From Acetivibrio sp964466645 (lineage in GTDB: Bacteria > Bacillota > Clostridia > Acetivibrionales > Acetivibrionaceae): a stretch of DNA of 16,630 nt. Numbering within the stretch: the stretch's first letter is position 1; every line of letters starts with the position of its first letter. The stretch spans positions 1-16,630 of the forward strand of contig CAYXPB010000097.1 in assembly GCA_964466645.1 (NCBI GenBank), read 5' to 3'. The notes under the pieces are model-generated. The model saw nothing but the letters and a program-made list of their open reading frames with translations, did no database searches and was not told where the DNA came from. Positions 1-7,158 of this stretch are shown here, piece after piece. A program made the translations under genes and the position numbers.

Positions 1-701
1 CCTGCTTTGAGAATATATTTAGCTTTAAGTTTTTGATTTATAAATTCTTTGAAAAAAAGTTGCTGTGCTTCAATCCTACCAATATCTCCAGCTTCATAAC
101 CTTCTCCCTTGTGATTTCCTTTTCTGTACCTTACAAATTGTTCAGATTTCTTTCCATCAAGGACCTGTTTTCCCTCCTTTAGATGAATATGAAGTTCCTG
201 GAAGGGGTCATCATAATCCATATCCATTGGTACATTAATCTCTACTCCCCCCACTATATCAACAATTTCTCTAAAACCTTTAAAGTTTAAAGTCATAAAG
301 TAATCAACCTTTAAACCTGTAATCTTTTCAACCTCACTTATAACAAGTTCTTCTCCACCCTTTGATATTAAAGCATTTATTTTACAATACTTCCCTTTAG
401 TTTTAACCTTTGTGTCCCTCGCTATTGATAAAATATTTATCTTTTTCTTTGTTGGGTTGAAATTAATTAACGCTATGACATCAGATCTTAATTCCTCGTC
501 ATCTAAACCTAGCAACAGCATATTAGTACTATCGTCAATACTTGTAACCTCAGGCATGTAACTTATCCTTTTCAAAGGTGTACTTTCTGCATAATACTGA
601 ATTTCCTGCTGATCAAATGAATTTAGCGTATTTACGCCCTGTACAAACAAGAATATAGAGAGTATTAAACTCGTCCAAAAAATAAGTTTTCTTATCCTCA
701 T
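1..701 (-). CDS. LytR-CpsA-Psr (LCP) family wall-polymer transferase, 3' end beyond the window
   Basis: LCP proteins are membrane-anchored phosphotransferases that move anionic glycopolymers such as teichoic acids from undecaprenyl-phosphate carriers to peptidoglycan outside the cell. The 233 residues visible begin with a basic start and one membrane helix (about residues 6-23), then the LCP core. Family landmarks can be read: the acidic D67-D68 followed by R72-S-D74, the SIARDT segment (R95, D96), a NFKGFREIVDIVGGVEI block around 139-155, and the RYR...GDIGRIEAQQ motif (about 201-214), which holds phosphate-binding Arg and Asp residues. The ATG at 701 has a good AAGGAG ribosome binding site. 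The gene leaves the left edge after about two thirds of the usual length of roughly 300-350 residues. The R-x-x-RQQ ending typical of the family reads R-I-E-A-Q-Q here. Family assignment is firm; the polymer transferred is unknown. Confidence 0.88.
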   Translation of the reverse strand, partial: MRIRKLIFWTSLILSIFLFVQGVNTLNSFDQQEIQYYAESTPLKRISYMPEVTSIDDSTNMLLLGLDDEELRSDVIALINFNPTKKKINILSIARDTKVKTKGKYCKINALISKGGEELVISEVEKITGLKVDYFMTLNFKGFREIVDIVGGVEINVPMDMDYDDPFQELHIHLKEGKQVLDGKKSEQFVRYRKGNHKGEGYEAGDIGRIEAQQLFFKEFINQKLKAKYILKA

Positions 702-745
702 ATTTCTCCTTATCCATAATTTGATTATATTCAGGCAACCCTTAT

Positions 746-787
746 AGTAACATTGTTACTTATTAGATCGTGAAAGTGATTTTACAA
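746..787 (-). promoter_or_regulatory. Candidate promoter with palindromic operator for the LCP gene
   Basis: On the minus strand, TTGTAA (782-787) and TAATAA (760-765) are separated by 16 bases, a plausible but weak SigA promoter about 60 bases upstream of the LCP start. A perfect 15-base palindrome, AGTAACATTGTTACT (7-base arms, 1-base centre, 746-760), begins at the -10 box and covers the expected transcription start, where a repressor would act. The palindrome is directly visible; both promoter and operator roles are inferred. Confidence 0.4.
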
Positions 788-851
788 GTTGAAGGCTCTA
801 TTTATAACTTTGTGCGTTCAATATAAGATTATTATGTGTACAATAAACAAT

Positions 852-2108
852 TTAATACAAAAAAGAACTTGAGATATTATCAAGCTTTAATTTAAGTCTT
901 CCAATTGCTTCCTCAGTATTTTCCCTGCTCCCGAAAGCCGTTAGCCGGAAGTAGCCCTCACCACTCGGCCCAAAACCTGCTCCTGGAGTACCAACAACGT
1001 TAACTTCATTTAATAATTTATCAAAAAACTCCCAGGAGCTTAATCCTTTAGGTGTCTGTAGCCAGATATAAGGCGCATTTACTCCGCCAAATACTGTAAG
1101 CCCCATACTTTTAAGCCCTTCTCTTATTATGGATGCATTTGTCATGTAGTAATCTATTGTCTCTTTTATCTGCTTTTGTCCTTCTATAGTATAAACAGCG
1201 GCTGCAGCTTGTTGTATTATATAGGGAACACCATTAAACTTTGTAGTCTGTCTCCTGTTCCACAGTTTGTTCAGTTGATGTGCCTCACCGCCTTTAGTAT
1301 AGGCAATAAGTTCTTTAGGGACAACAGTATACGCACACCGGGTTCCCGTAAAGCCGGCAGTCTTTGAAAAACTTCGGAACTCTATGGCAACTTCCTTCGC
1401 ACCCTCTATCTCATAAATACTACGGACGACATCCTCCTCACGTATAAAAGCCTCATATGCAGAATCATATAGTATTATTGATTTATTATTTTTAGCATAA
1501 GCTACCCATTTCTTAAGTTGCTCTTTTGAAAGAGTCATTCCGGTGGGATTGTTAGGAAAACATAGATAAATCATATCTACTCTGTTTTTCGGAAATTCCG
1601 GAATAAAGTTATTTTCGGACGTACAAGGAAGATAAGTGATTTTTTCAAAGCGTCCGCTGTCATCAATTATTCCTGTCCTGCCTGCCATAACATTACTATC
1701 TACATAAACGGGATATACCGGGTCCGTAACTGCAATAATATTATCGAGGCCGAATATCTCCTGTATATTTCCTGTATCGCTTTTTGCTCCGTCACTAACA
1801 AAAACTTCATCTTCATCTAAGGTTATTCCTCTTGTTGTATAATCGTTTGCAATAATTTTGTTTATAAGGAAACTATAACCCTGTTCCGGACCATAACCCT
1901 TAAAAGTTTCAGCTTTTCCCATTTCAGCAACAGCAATATGCATAGCTTCAATTATAGCAGGCGGTAAAGGTCTTGTAACATCTCCTATTCCTAAACGGAT
2001 AATATTTGCATTAGGATTTTCTCCTTTATACTTATTTACCCTTCTTGCTATCTCTGCAAAAAGATAGCTTCCCTGAAGTCTTAAATAATTTTCATTTATA
2101 AGTGCCAT
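852..2108 (-). CDS. dapL: LL-diaminopimelate aminotransferase
   Basis: PLP-dependent class I/II aminotransferase of 418 residues, close to the usual 400-410. It converts tetrahydrodipicolinate directly to LL-2,6-diaminopimelate using glutamate, bypassing the succinylase or acetylase steps of lysine and peptidoglycan precursor synthesis in the cytoplasm. Fold-type I landmarks are visible: an N-terminal IRLGIGDVTRPLP segment, the GYGPEQGY stretch near residue 71, PNNPTG (185-190) with its cofactor-contacting Asn, D215 and Y218 of the PLP pocket, and the SFSKT Schiff-base lysine K249. A carboxylate-binding Arg lies in the FRLTAFGSREN stretch near the C-terminus. The ATG at 2108 has a GGAAGG ribosome binding site and lies 43 bases after dapF, which makes the next reaction's enzyme, so the two are almost certainly cotranscribed. 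No clear terminator is visible downstream. Confidence 0.95.
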   Translation of the reverse strand: MALINENYLRLQGSYLFAEIARRVNKYKGENPNANIIRLGIGDVTRPLPPAIIEAMHIAVAEMGKAETFKGYGPEQGYSFLINKIIANDYTTRGITLDEDEVFVSDGAKSDTGNIQEIFGLDNIIAVTDPVYPVYVDSNVMAGRTGIIDDSGRFEKITYLPCTSENNFIPEFPKNRVDMIYLCFPNNPTGMTLSKEQLKKWVAYAKNNKSIILYDSAYEAFIREEDVVRSIYEIEGAKEVAIEFRSFSKTAGFTGTRCAYTVVPKELIAYTKGGEAHQLNKLWNRRQTTKFNGVPYIIQQAAAAVYTIEGQKQIKETIDYYMTNASIIREGLKSMGLTVFGGVNAPYIWLQTPKGLSSWEFFDKLLNEVNVVGTPGAGFGPSGEGYFRLTAFGSRENTEEAIGRLKLKLDNISSSFLY

Positions 2109-2151
2109 AAACCATCTTCCTTCCTACATTATAATGAACTTTAGGTAATTT

Positions 2152-2985
2152 TTAAATTTGTATTTCTCCATCAAACACCTTAGTTGCAGGCCCTGTCATG
2201 TATACATGATTATCTTTTTCATTCCATTCAATAATCAGATCTCCCCCTAATAGTTTAACAGTTACACACCTATTGCTTATATCATTAAGTACCGACGAAA
2301 CTAAAACTGCACATGCACCTGTCCCACAGGCAAGGGTTTCCCCCGCACCTCTTTCCCATACTCTCATTTTTAAAGTATTTCTATCTATTACCTGTACAAA
2401 TTCCGCGTTAATTCTTTTAGGAAAAAGGCTGTTAATTTCCATTTTAGGGCCTATAAATTCGAGCGGAAACTTTTCAACATCATCAACATAACTAACTGCA
2501 TGGGGATTTCCCATTGATATACAAGTTACTCTATATTTTCTGCCCTCAATAATAACTGGCTGTGATAGAAATAATTCCTCTTCACTATTGACAGGTATTT
2601 TAGATGGTTCTAAAACAGGTTCTCCCATATCGACCTTCACCATTGCAACTTTATCTTCTTCAACTTTCATATCAAGGATTTTTATTCCTGCCAAAGTATC
2701 CACTTTTATAAGCGTTTTTTTAGTCATGCCATTGTCATAGACATATTTACCCACGCATCTTATTGCATTGCCGCACATTTCAGCCTCTGAGCCATCAGAA
2801 TTAAACATTCTCATTCTAAAATCACAGGCCTCAGATGGCATAATCAACACCAGTCCATCAGAGCCAATTCCAAAGTGCCTGCCGCTAACAAACTTTGCTG
2901 TTTCAGAGGGATTAATCACCTTTTGCGTAAAACAGTTAATATATATATAGTCATTACCCAACCCATGCATCTTTGTAAACTTCAT
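2152..2985 (-). CDS. dapF: Diaminopimelate epimerase
   Basis: Cofactor-independent epimerase that interconverts LL- and meso-diaminopimelate; meso-DAP goes to lysine and to the peptidoglycan stem peptide. The 277-residue length is normal for the family. Both catalytic cysteines are present in their signature contexts: C71 in MCGNAIRC and C220 in ETLACGTGACA. The N-terminal MKFTKMHGLGNDY segment and GIGSDGL are typical of DapF. The start has a strong GGGAGG ribosome binding site 7 bases from the ATG. It is the first gene of the dapF-dapL pair, so the operon encodes two consecutive steps from tetrahydrodipicolinate to meso-DAP. It is divergent from the secreted metallopeptidase gene, with 274 bases between the starts. 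Confidence 0.97.
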   Translation of the reverse strand: MKFTKMHGLGNDYIYINCFTQKVINPSETAKFVSGRHFGIGSDGLVLIMPSEACDFRMRMFNSDGSEAEMCGNAIRCVGKYVYDNGMTKKTLIKVDTLAGIKILDMKVEEDKVAMVKVDMGEPVLEPSKIPVNSEEELFLSQPVIIEGRKYRVTCISMGNPHAVSYVDDVEKFPLEFIGPKMEINSLFPKRINAEFVQVIDRNTLKMRVWERGAGETLACGTGACAVLVSSVLNDISNRCVTVKLLGGDLIIEWNEKDNHVYMTGPATKVFDGEIQI

Positions 2986-3022
2986 TTTTGCAACCTCCCG
3001 TTACTAAACTTGCATTTATTTT

Positions 3023-3050
3023 ATTATAACATACATTTTTTGTATTACAA
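3023..3050 (-). promoter_or_regulatory. Promoter of the dapF-dapL operon
   Basis: On the minus strand TTGTAA (3045-3050) and a perfect TATAAT (3023-3028) are separated by 16 bases, placing the start about 30 bases upstream of the dapF coding start. Two short inverted repeats overlap the -35 side: TTGTA-T-TACAA (3040-3050) and ATACA-N5-TGTAT (3031-3045). These could be operator half-sites but may also be chance in such AT-rich DNA. Confidence 0.6.
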
Positions 3051-3136
3051 TACACCAAATTTCATTAGTGTTCCATATTATGAAATAACCCTTTTAAAAA
3101 TAGCCTTAACTGTCTTTCACTTGTACATTTCATGAT

Positions 3137-3165
3137 TTGACATTTAAACGGCCAATAGATATAAT
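3137..3165 (+). promoter_or_regulatory. Consensus SigA promoter of the secreted metallopeptidase gene
   Basis: A perfect TTGACA (3137-3142) and a perfect TATAAT (3160-3165) are separated by exactly 17 bases. The predicted start near 3172 leaves a leader of about 88 bases before the ATG at 3260. Full consensus at both boxes predicts strong, housekeeping-sigma expression of the downstream secreted protein. Confidence 0.85.
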
Positions 3166-3259
3166 TTTTTAGTACAATTTACATTTGATTCATAATTTTA
3201 CTTAACAGTAAACCTTATGAACATTTTTACAAAAACATCTTAAAGGAGATACTATCAAA

Positions 3260-5953
3260 ATGAGAAACAACTCTAAGAAGTTATCAATTATACTTGCGTT
3301 AGTAATAATACAGCTTATTGCTTTTACAAATTTCATACCTAACACTCCAAAAGCCTATGCGTCATCTAATTCGATTACAATAAAAAATTTTAGAAACAAT
3401 GAAACAATTACTTATGAATTGCCTATAATTAAAGGAATTTTAAGTACATATGCAAGTAAAGTAAAAGTTTCAGTCAATAACGGAACTGAAACCGAATGGA
3501 CAGTTCATCCATCTAAATATACCTTTAAAGCTATAGCACAACTTAATGAAGGTATTAATATAGTAAAACTTTCAGCAGCCGGAAATGACGATACATACCT
3601 TACAATCACTTATAGCCCTCGAATGACAGGACCTGCAGTAAGGTTTACATATCTTATTCCGTCTGACACAGATGGTAGTTTCCGAGCTCCTTATGGAATT
3701 GATAACTCCTTAGACAGTGCAAAAAAAAGGTATACCTTACAAGCCTTATTAATGCAATCTGCTTGGGCAGAATGTATGAATGACCGCGGATACGGAAGAA
3801 ACACCTTCAGAATTGAAAATCCCACAGATGATACTTCAAATGTCGTATTTGTGAAAACAGCAGATAAAACCGAGGCTCAATTTCGCGAATATACAAATGA
3901 GAATTTCTCCGGGCGCACCTACCAAGATTTCTACATCTACATTAAAAGTCAGATAAGTCCTCATCCTTATGATATTAAAAATTTTGTCATCCCAAGCTCA
4001 AGCTCACATACAGACAGGTATTTACCTAATGGAGAAATCATATCACAAGCTGCAACTGCCCTTGGTGGTTATGATTTGGCTATAGGAGAAAGCAGCCACT
4101 TTTACAAAATACCTGAAGATATCAGCGGCATAGACAGCGCTCTATATAATACAGATATTGGAATAAACACAGACATCTGTCCTTATTGGGAGCAATTCGG
4201 TCTTTCAATTGGCGGTGGAATGCATGAGCTCGGCCATTGCTTTGGCCTAAACCACCTTGACAGCTCATTAATGATAGATTGGGATAACCCTGAAACTATA
4301 AAACGCACTTCCGATAGAAGTTCTATTATGGCTTATGGCTTCCGCCATGCAAACCGCCTGTTTGCAGTTAAAGATGGAAAGGGCATAGATTTTGAAGATG
4401 ATGTCAATCAAGTTAACTGGAATTGGGGTTGGACCGAAACGGAAAGTCCTGTCGATTCCTTTATTCAAAATGATTGTCAAATTCTTAGTGACTCAGCATG
4501 GATTTGTTACAATTCTTTATACGATGAGGCTGAATGGAATAAAAACACCTTAAGCGGAAATGCACAAATATTCCACAATACAATTTCTTCAGGTAATGTT
4601 GTTGGTAATATCGGTGTAGGATATGATAATGCTCTGACCTTTAACGATATCTACACAGACAAATCCGGCACTTATATGATTAGAGTATATTATATTTCGG
4701 AAGAGAATCGCTCATGTACAATAAGTACAAACGGGAATCCCGGAATCTATTATACTTTTGAAGGCAAAAACTCCAACACCCCTGTCTATAAAGAAATACC
4801 TGTAGATTTACAAGCTGGATATAACACTATCAAACTTTATAATCCAAACGGCTGGGCACCCGACATTGATAAGATAAGCCTTCCTTTTACTCTTTCGAAT
4901 TCTTTGCCGCTTATCTTTGAAGCCGAGTCACCTTATAATACTTTCGGTGGTAATGTAAGCATTTGGATTAATTCAAGGTTTTCTGCATGCAAAGCTGTTG
5001 GAGGCATAGACAATGACAACTTTTTAATATTTAATAATGTATTCGTTGACAGAGACGGTGATTATACCTTAAGAGTGAGCTATATAACAGGTGATGATCG
5101 TACCTGCAATATAAGTACAAACCATGATAAAGGCATATCCTATTCTTTTACAGGCTCAGATTGGAATACTGTATCTACTAAGGATATTACATTGAATTTA
5201 AGGGAAGGAAACAATAGAATTAAATTCTATAATGAAAACAGCTATGCGCCCGACATTGACAAAATTGAAATAATAGGTATACCCTATAGTGATACTTCAT
5301 ACAACGATATGCTTCCTTCTATAGGTGACCTACCTTCGTACAATGATACTTCTTCTTCTATTGAAGAATTACCTTCTTACAACGACACACCTTCTTCTAA
5401 TGAAGAATTACCTTCTTCTGACGTCGACTTTTCTTATAATGACAATTATATACCTCCGTACTATGACAATCTAACTTCACCTATGTATTCTGTTAATGCT
5501 GAATATTATAATACCAATAACCAAAGCCCCATAAATCAGATCAGCTCAAATTTAAAAATTACAAATAGCGGTTCAGAACCGATTAATTTATCCGATTTAA
5601 AAATCAGGTATTACTATACAATTAACGGTGTAAACAGTCAGAATTTTTTCTGTGATTATGCCAGTATAAATAACTCCAATACTATTAATTCATCAAATGT
5701 AACGGGTACTTTCGTCGAACTTTCTAGAAGAAGCTCATATGCAGACTATTACCTTGAAATAGGCTTTACAAATAATTCTGAAATTCTTTACCCGGGCAGC
5801 CACATTAATATGTGTACAAGGATGTCAAAATCCGACTGGTCCAATACGTATATTCAAGAAGATGATTACTCCTTTAATTCTTCATCAGAACTAGATATGT
5901 CAAACATGCCTATCTATATATCTGGCGTTAAAGTGTTCGGTACAGAACCATAA
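3260..5953 (+). CDS. Secreted metzincin-type metallopeptidase with two CBM35-like modules and a C-terminal CBM3
   Basis: Predicted exported multidomain protein of 897 residues. A signal peptide covers about 1-35 (basic start, hydrophobic core, cleavage near AYA-SS). A small beta-rich domain (36-120) precedes the peptidase domain (about 125-400), which has the zinc motif HELGHCFGLNH: H322, E323, H326 and H332 match HExxHxxGxxH, with a Met-turn-like SIMAYGF at M357. The ALLMQSAWAECMNDRGYGRNTFR stretch (about 162-184) recalls the fungal YIL108W-type Metallopep family (PF12044), but that match is from memory. Two CBM35-like beta-sandwiches follow (about 422-541 and 552-672), both ending in APDIDKI. 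Then comes a Ser/Pro/Tyr linker (673-741) and a canonical CBM3 (743-897) ending GVKVFGTEP. There is no dockerin or S-layer anchor. The ATG has an AAAGGAGA ribosome binding site. Binding of crystalline cellulose by the CBM3 is expected from the family; the peptidase substrate is unknown. Confidence 0.88.
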   Translation: MRNNSKKLSIILALVIIQLIAFTNFIPNTPKAYASSNSITIKNFRNNETITYELPIIKGILSTYASKVKVSVNNGTETEWTVHPSKYTFKAIAQLNEGINIVKLSAAGNDDTYLTITYSPRMTGPAVRFTYLIPSDTDGSFRAPYGIDNSLDSAKKRYTLQALLMQSAWAECMNDRGYGRNTFRIENPTDDTSNVVFVKTADKTEAQFREYTNENFSGRTYQDFYIYIKSQISPHPYDIKNFVIPSSSSHTDRYLPNGEIISQAATALGGYDLAIGESSHFYKIPEDISGIDSALYNTDIGINTDICPYWEQFGLSIGGGMHELGHCFGLNHLDSSLMIDWDNPETIKRTSDRSSIMAYGFRHANRLFAVKDGKGIDFEDDVNQVNWNWGWTETESPVDSFIQNDCQILSDSAWICYNSLYDEAEWNKNTLSGNAQIFHNTISSGNVVGNIGVGYDNALTFNDIYTDKSGTYMIRVYYISEENRSCTISTNGNPGIYYTFEGKNSNTPVYKEIPVDLQAGYNTIKLYNPNGWAPDIDKISLPFTLSNSLPLIFEAESPYNTFGGNVSIWINSRFSACKAVGGIDNDNFLIFNNVFVDRDGDYTLRVSYITGDDRTCNISTNHDKGISYSFTGSDWNTVSTKDITLNLREGNNRIKFYNENSYAPDIDKIEIIGIPYSDTSYNDMLPSIGDLPSYNDTSSSIEELPSYNDTPSSNEELPSSDVDFSYNDNYIPPYYDNLTSPMYSVNAEYYNTNNQSPINQISSNLKITNSGSEPINLSDLKIRYYYTINGVNSQNFFCDYASINNSNTINSSNVTGTFVELSRRSSYADYYLEIGFTNNSEILYPGSHINMCTRMSKSDWSNTYIQEDDYSFNSSSELDMSNMPIYISGVKVFGTEP
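5290..5450 (+). repeat. Imperfect tandem repeats encoding the linker before CBM3
   Basis: Inside the metallopeptidase gene, residues about 679-726 repeat a unit close to LPSYNDTxSSxEE three times, visible in the DNA as recurring CCTTCTTACAACGA and TCTTCTAATGAAGAATTA-like segments. It separates CBM35 from CBM3 as a flexible, probably extended linker. Such repeats can expand or contract by slippage. Confidence 0.75.
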
Positions 5954-6027
5954 AAACTTTATGCACCCCTCAACAAAAATCAACGTTGCTTATTATTCCT
6001 CTTTTTGCTACAATAATATAAGTATAG

Positions 6028-6125
6028 ATTGCTAATTTTAAGGCATTATGACCTTTATAAATAAGGTATTTATAAAAAACACTTAGCAATTTGCAACCAA
6101 AAAATTAAGGACTTTTTGGTTGCAA
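6028..6125 (+). other. Nested perfect inverted repeats between the metallopeptidase gene and the glycosyltransferase operon
   Basis: An outer stem ATTGCTAA (6028-6035) pairs exactly with TTAGCAAT (6083-6090). Within it, TTTATAAATA (6054-6063) pairs exactly with 6067-6076 around a 3-base AGG loop. Directly abutting the outer stem, TTGCAACCAAAAA (6091-6103) pairs exactly with 6113-6125 around a 9-base loop. No T-run follows immediately, so this is not a standard intrinsic terminator, although it may still end or process the upstream transcript. Alternatives are a structured leader or protein-binding site for the downstream operon. Confidence 0.6.
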
Positions 6126-6145
6126 TAAACTACTAACTAAGATTT

Positions 6146-6159
6146 TTTAAACGCTTACA
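6146..6159 (+). promoter_or_regulatory. Candidate CcpA catabolite-responsive element (cre)
   Basis: TTTAAACGCTTACA matches the 14-base cre consensus TGWAANCGNTNWCA at every defined position except the second base. It lies about 107 bases upstream of the first gene of the glycosyltransferase operon, just past the hairpins. It suggests carbon-source control, but no convincing promoter was found next to it, so whether it would repress or activate cannot be told. Confidence 0.4.
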
Positions 6160-6266
6160 TAAAAAGGTTAATAACAATTGAAAACTTTCATGTTATTTTC
6201 GGTGTTTTAAATAGCTCATACTTAAGGTTTGACAACAAACATAAAAATGTATTGGAGGTATACAAA

Positions 6267-7115
6267 ATGTGCAAGAAACTGAGTATCTTCTTTTGTGTAA
6301 CTTTATTAGCCATGACACTTACAACTAATATATTCGCAGAAGGAAATCTCATAAAAAACGGTTCCTTTGAAGATGTACAGAACGGAACTCCTACCGATTG
6401 GAACATTTATTCCTACACTACTGATGAAGGTGTATCAGAATTTAAAATCGAAACGGCGGGAGCATTTTCTGACAATAACTGTGCTACAATTGTCAACAAT
6501 GTAGAAAACGATTCAAGACTTATCCAGACTATAAGCGCACAACCAAATAAAAATTATAAATTATCTTGCTATATAAAAGGTGAGAACATAGGTGATTCGG
6601 GCAATGGTGCAGTTTTGTCAGTGGAAGGACAAGTAAGTGCAACAAATCCGCTGAGAAATACAGATGAACTATGGGAGCATGTCGAAATGTATGTAAAAAC
6701 TGGGGAAGGTATCAATTCCTTTACCGTTACCGTGGGCATTGGAGGATATGGAGCTATGAGCACGGGGAAAGCGTACTTTGATGATGTAAGGGCTGAAGAA
6801 GTAGACACTATACCTGATGTTGCTACTGTTGCTATAGTGGAAATGCCTAAGCAAGACGACTCAGTCTCTGACACACAATCCAAATCCGATTTCGACACAA
6901 CTTCTGAAACAGAAAAAAAATCCGGTACTAACAGAATTGTATGGATAATACTTGCAGTGTGTATACTAATTGCTGCTGGAGCTACATATAACACCTTTAA
7001 AGCTGCCCCATCGGAAGAAAATACTCAATCGGATACTGATGATAAAGATTCAGTAGAAGATTTATCAGAAGTTAAAAACACAGAAGAACAAAATAATGAC
7101 AGTACTAAAAATTAG
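6267..7115 (+). CDS. Membrane-anchored CBM4/9-like protein with acidic cytoplasmic tail
   Basis: Predicted 282-residue type I membrane protein. It has a signal peptide (about 1-24, ending IFA-EG), a carbohydrate-binding-like beta-sandwich of the CBM4/9 type (about 26-180; starts NLIKNGSFEDVQNGTPTDW, ends GKAYFDDVRAEE), a Ser/Thr/Asp-rich spacer (190-220), one helix (about 223-244) and a strongly acidic 38-residue tail facing the cytoplasm. The ectodomain is clearly paralogous to those of the next two genes (shared pattern NN-N-SR/AR...K-N-YY/YKLSC...GKxWFDxV). No catalytic module is attached. I chose the ATG at 6267, which has GGAGG at 6254-6258 with 8 bases spacing; an in-frame TTG at 6252 overlaps that site and is not used. 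It is the first gene of the four-gene operon and may be an assembly, adaptor or sensor partner of the two fused transferases. Sugar binding is inferred from fold type only. Confidence 0.8.
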   Translation: MCKKLSIFFCVTLLAMTLTTNIFAEGNLIKNGSFEDVQNGTPTDWNIYSYTTDEGVSEFKIETAGAFSDNNCATIVNNVENDSRLIQTISAQPNKNYKLSCYIKGENIGDSGNGAVLSVEGQVSATNPLRNTDELWEHVEMYVKTGEGINSFTVTVGIGGYGAMSTGKAYFDDVRAEEVDTIPDVATVAIVEMPKQDDSVSDTQSKSDFDTTSETEKKSGTNRIVWIILAVCILIAAGATYNTFKAAPSEENTQSDTDDKDSVEDLSEVKNTEEQNNDSTKN

Positions 7116-7158
7116 ATCAATAAACTTTAATTAAATTTATCATTTGCGGAGGATAAAT

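Noticed and set aside
3143..3158. Possible cre site inside the metallopeptidase promoter spacer (TTTAAACGGCCAAT)
   Set aside because: Three defined positions of the consensus mismatch, including the conserved C near the 3' end.
6229..6234. TTGACA just upstream of the first operon gene as a -35 box
   Set aside because: A -10 box at proper spacing would fall on the ribosome binding site, and none is present.
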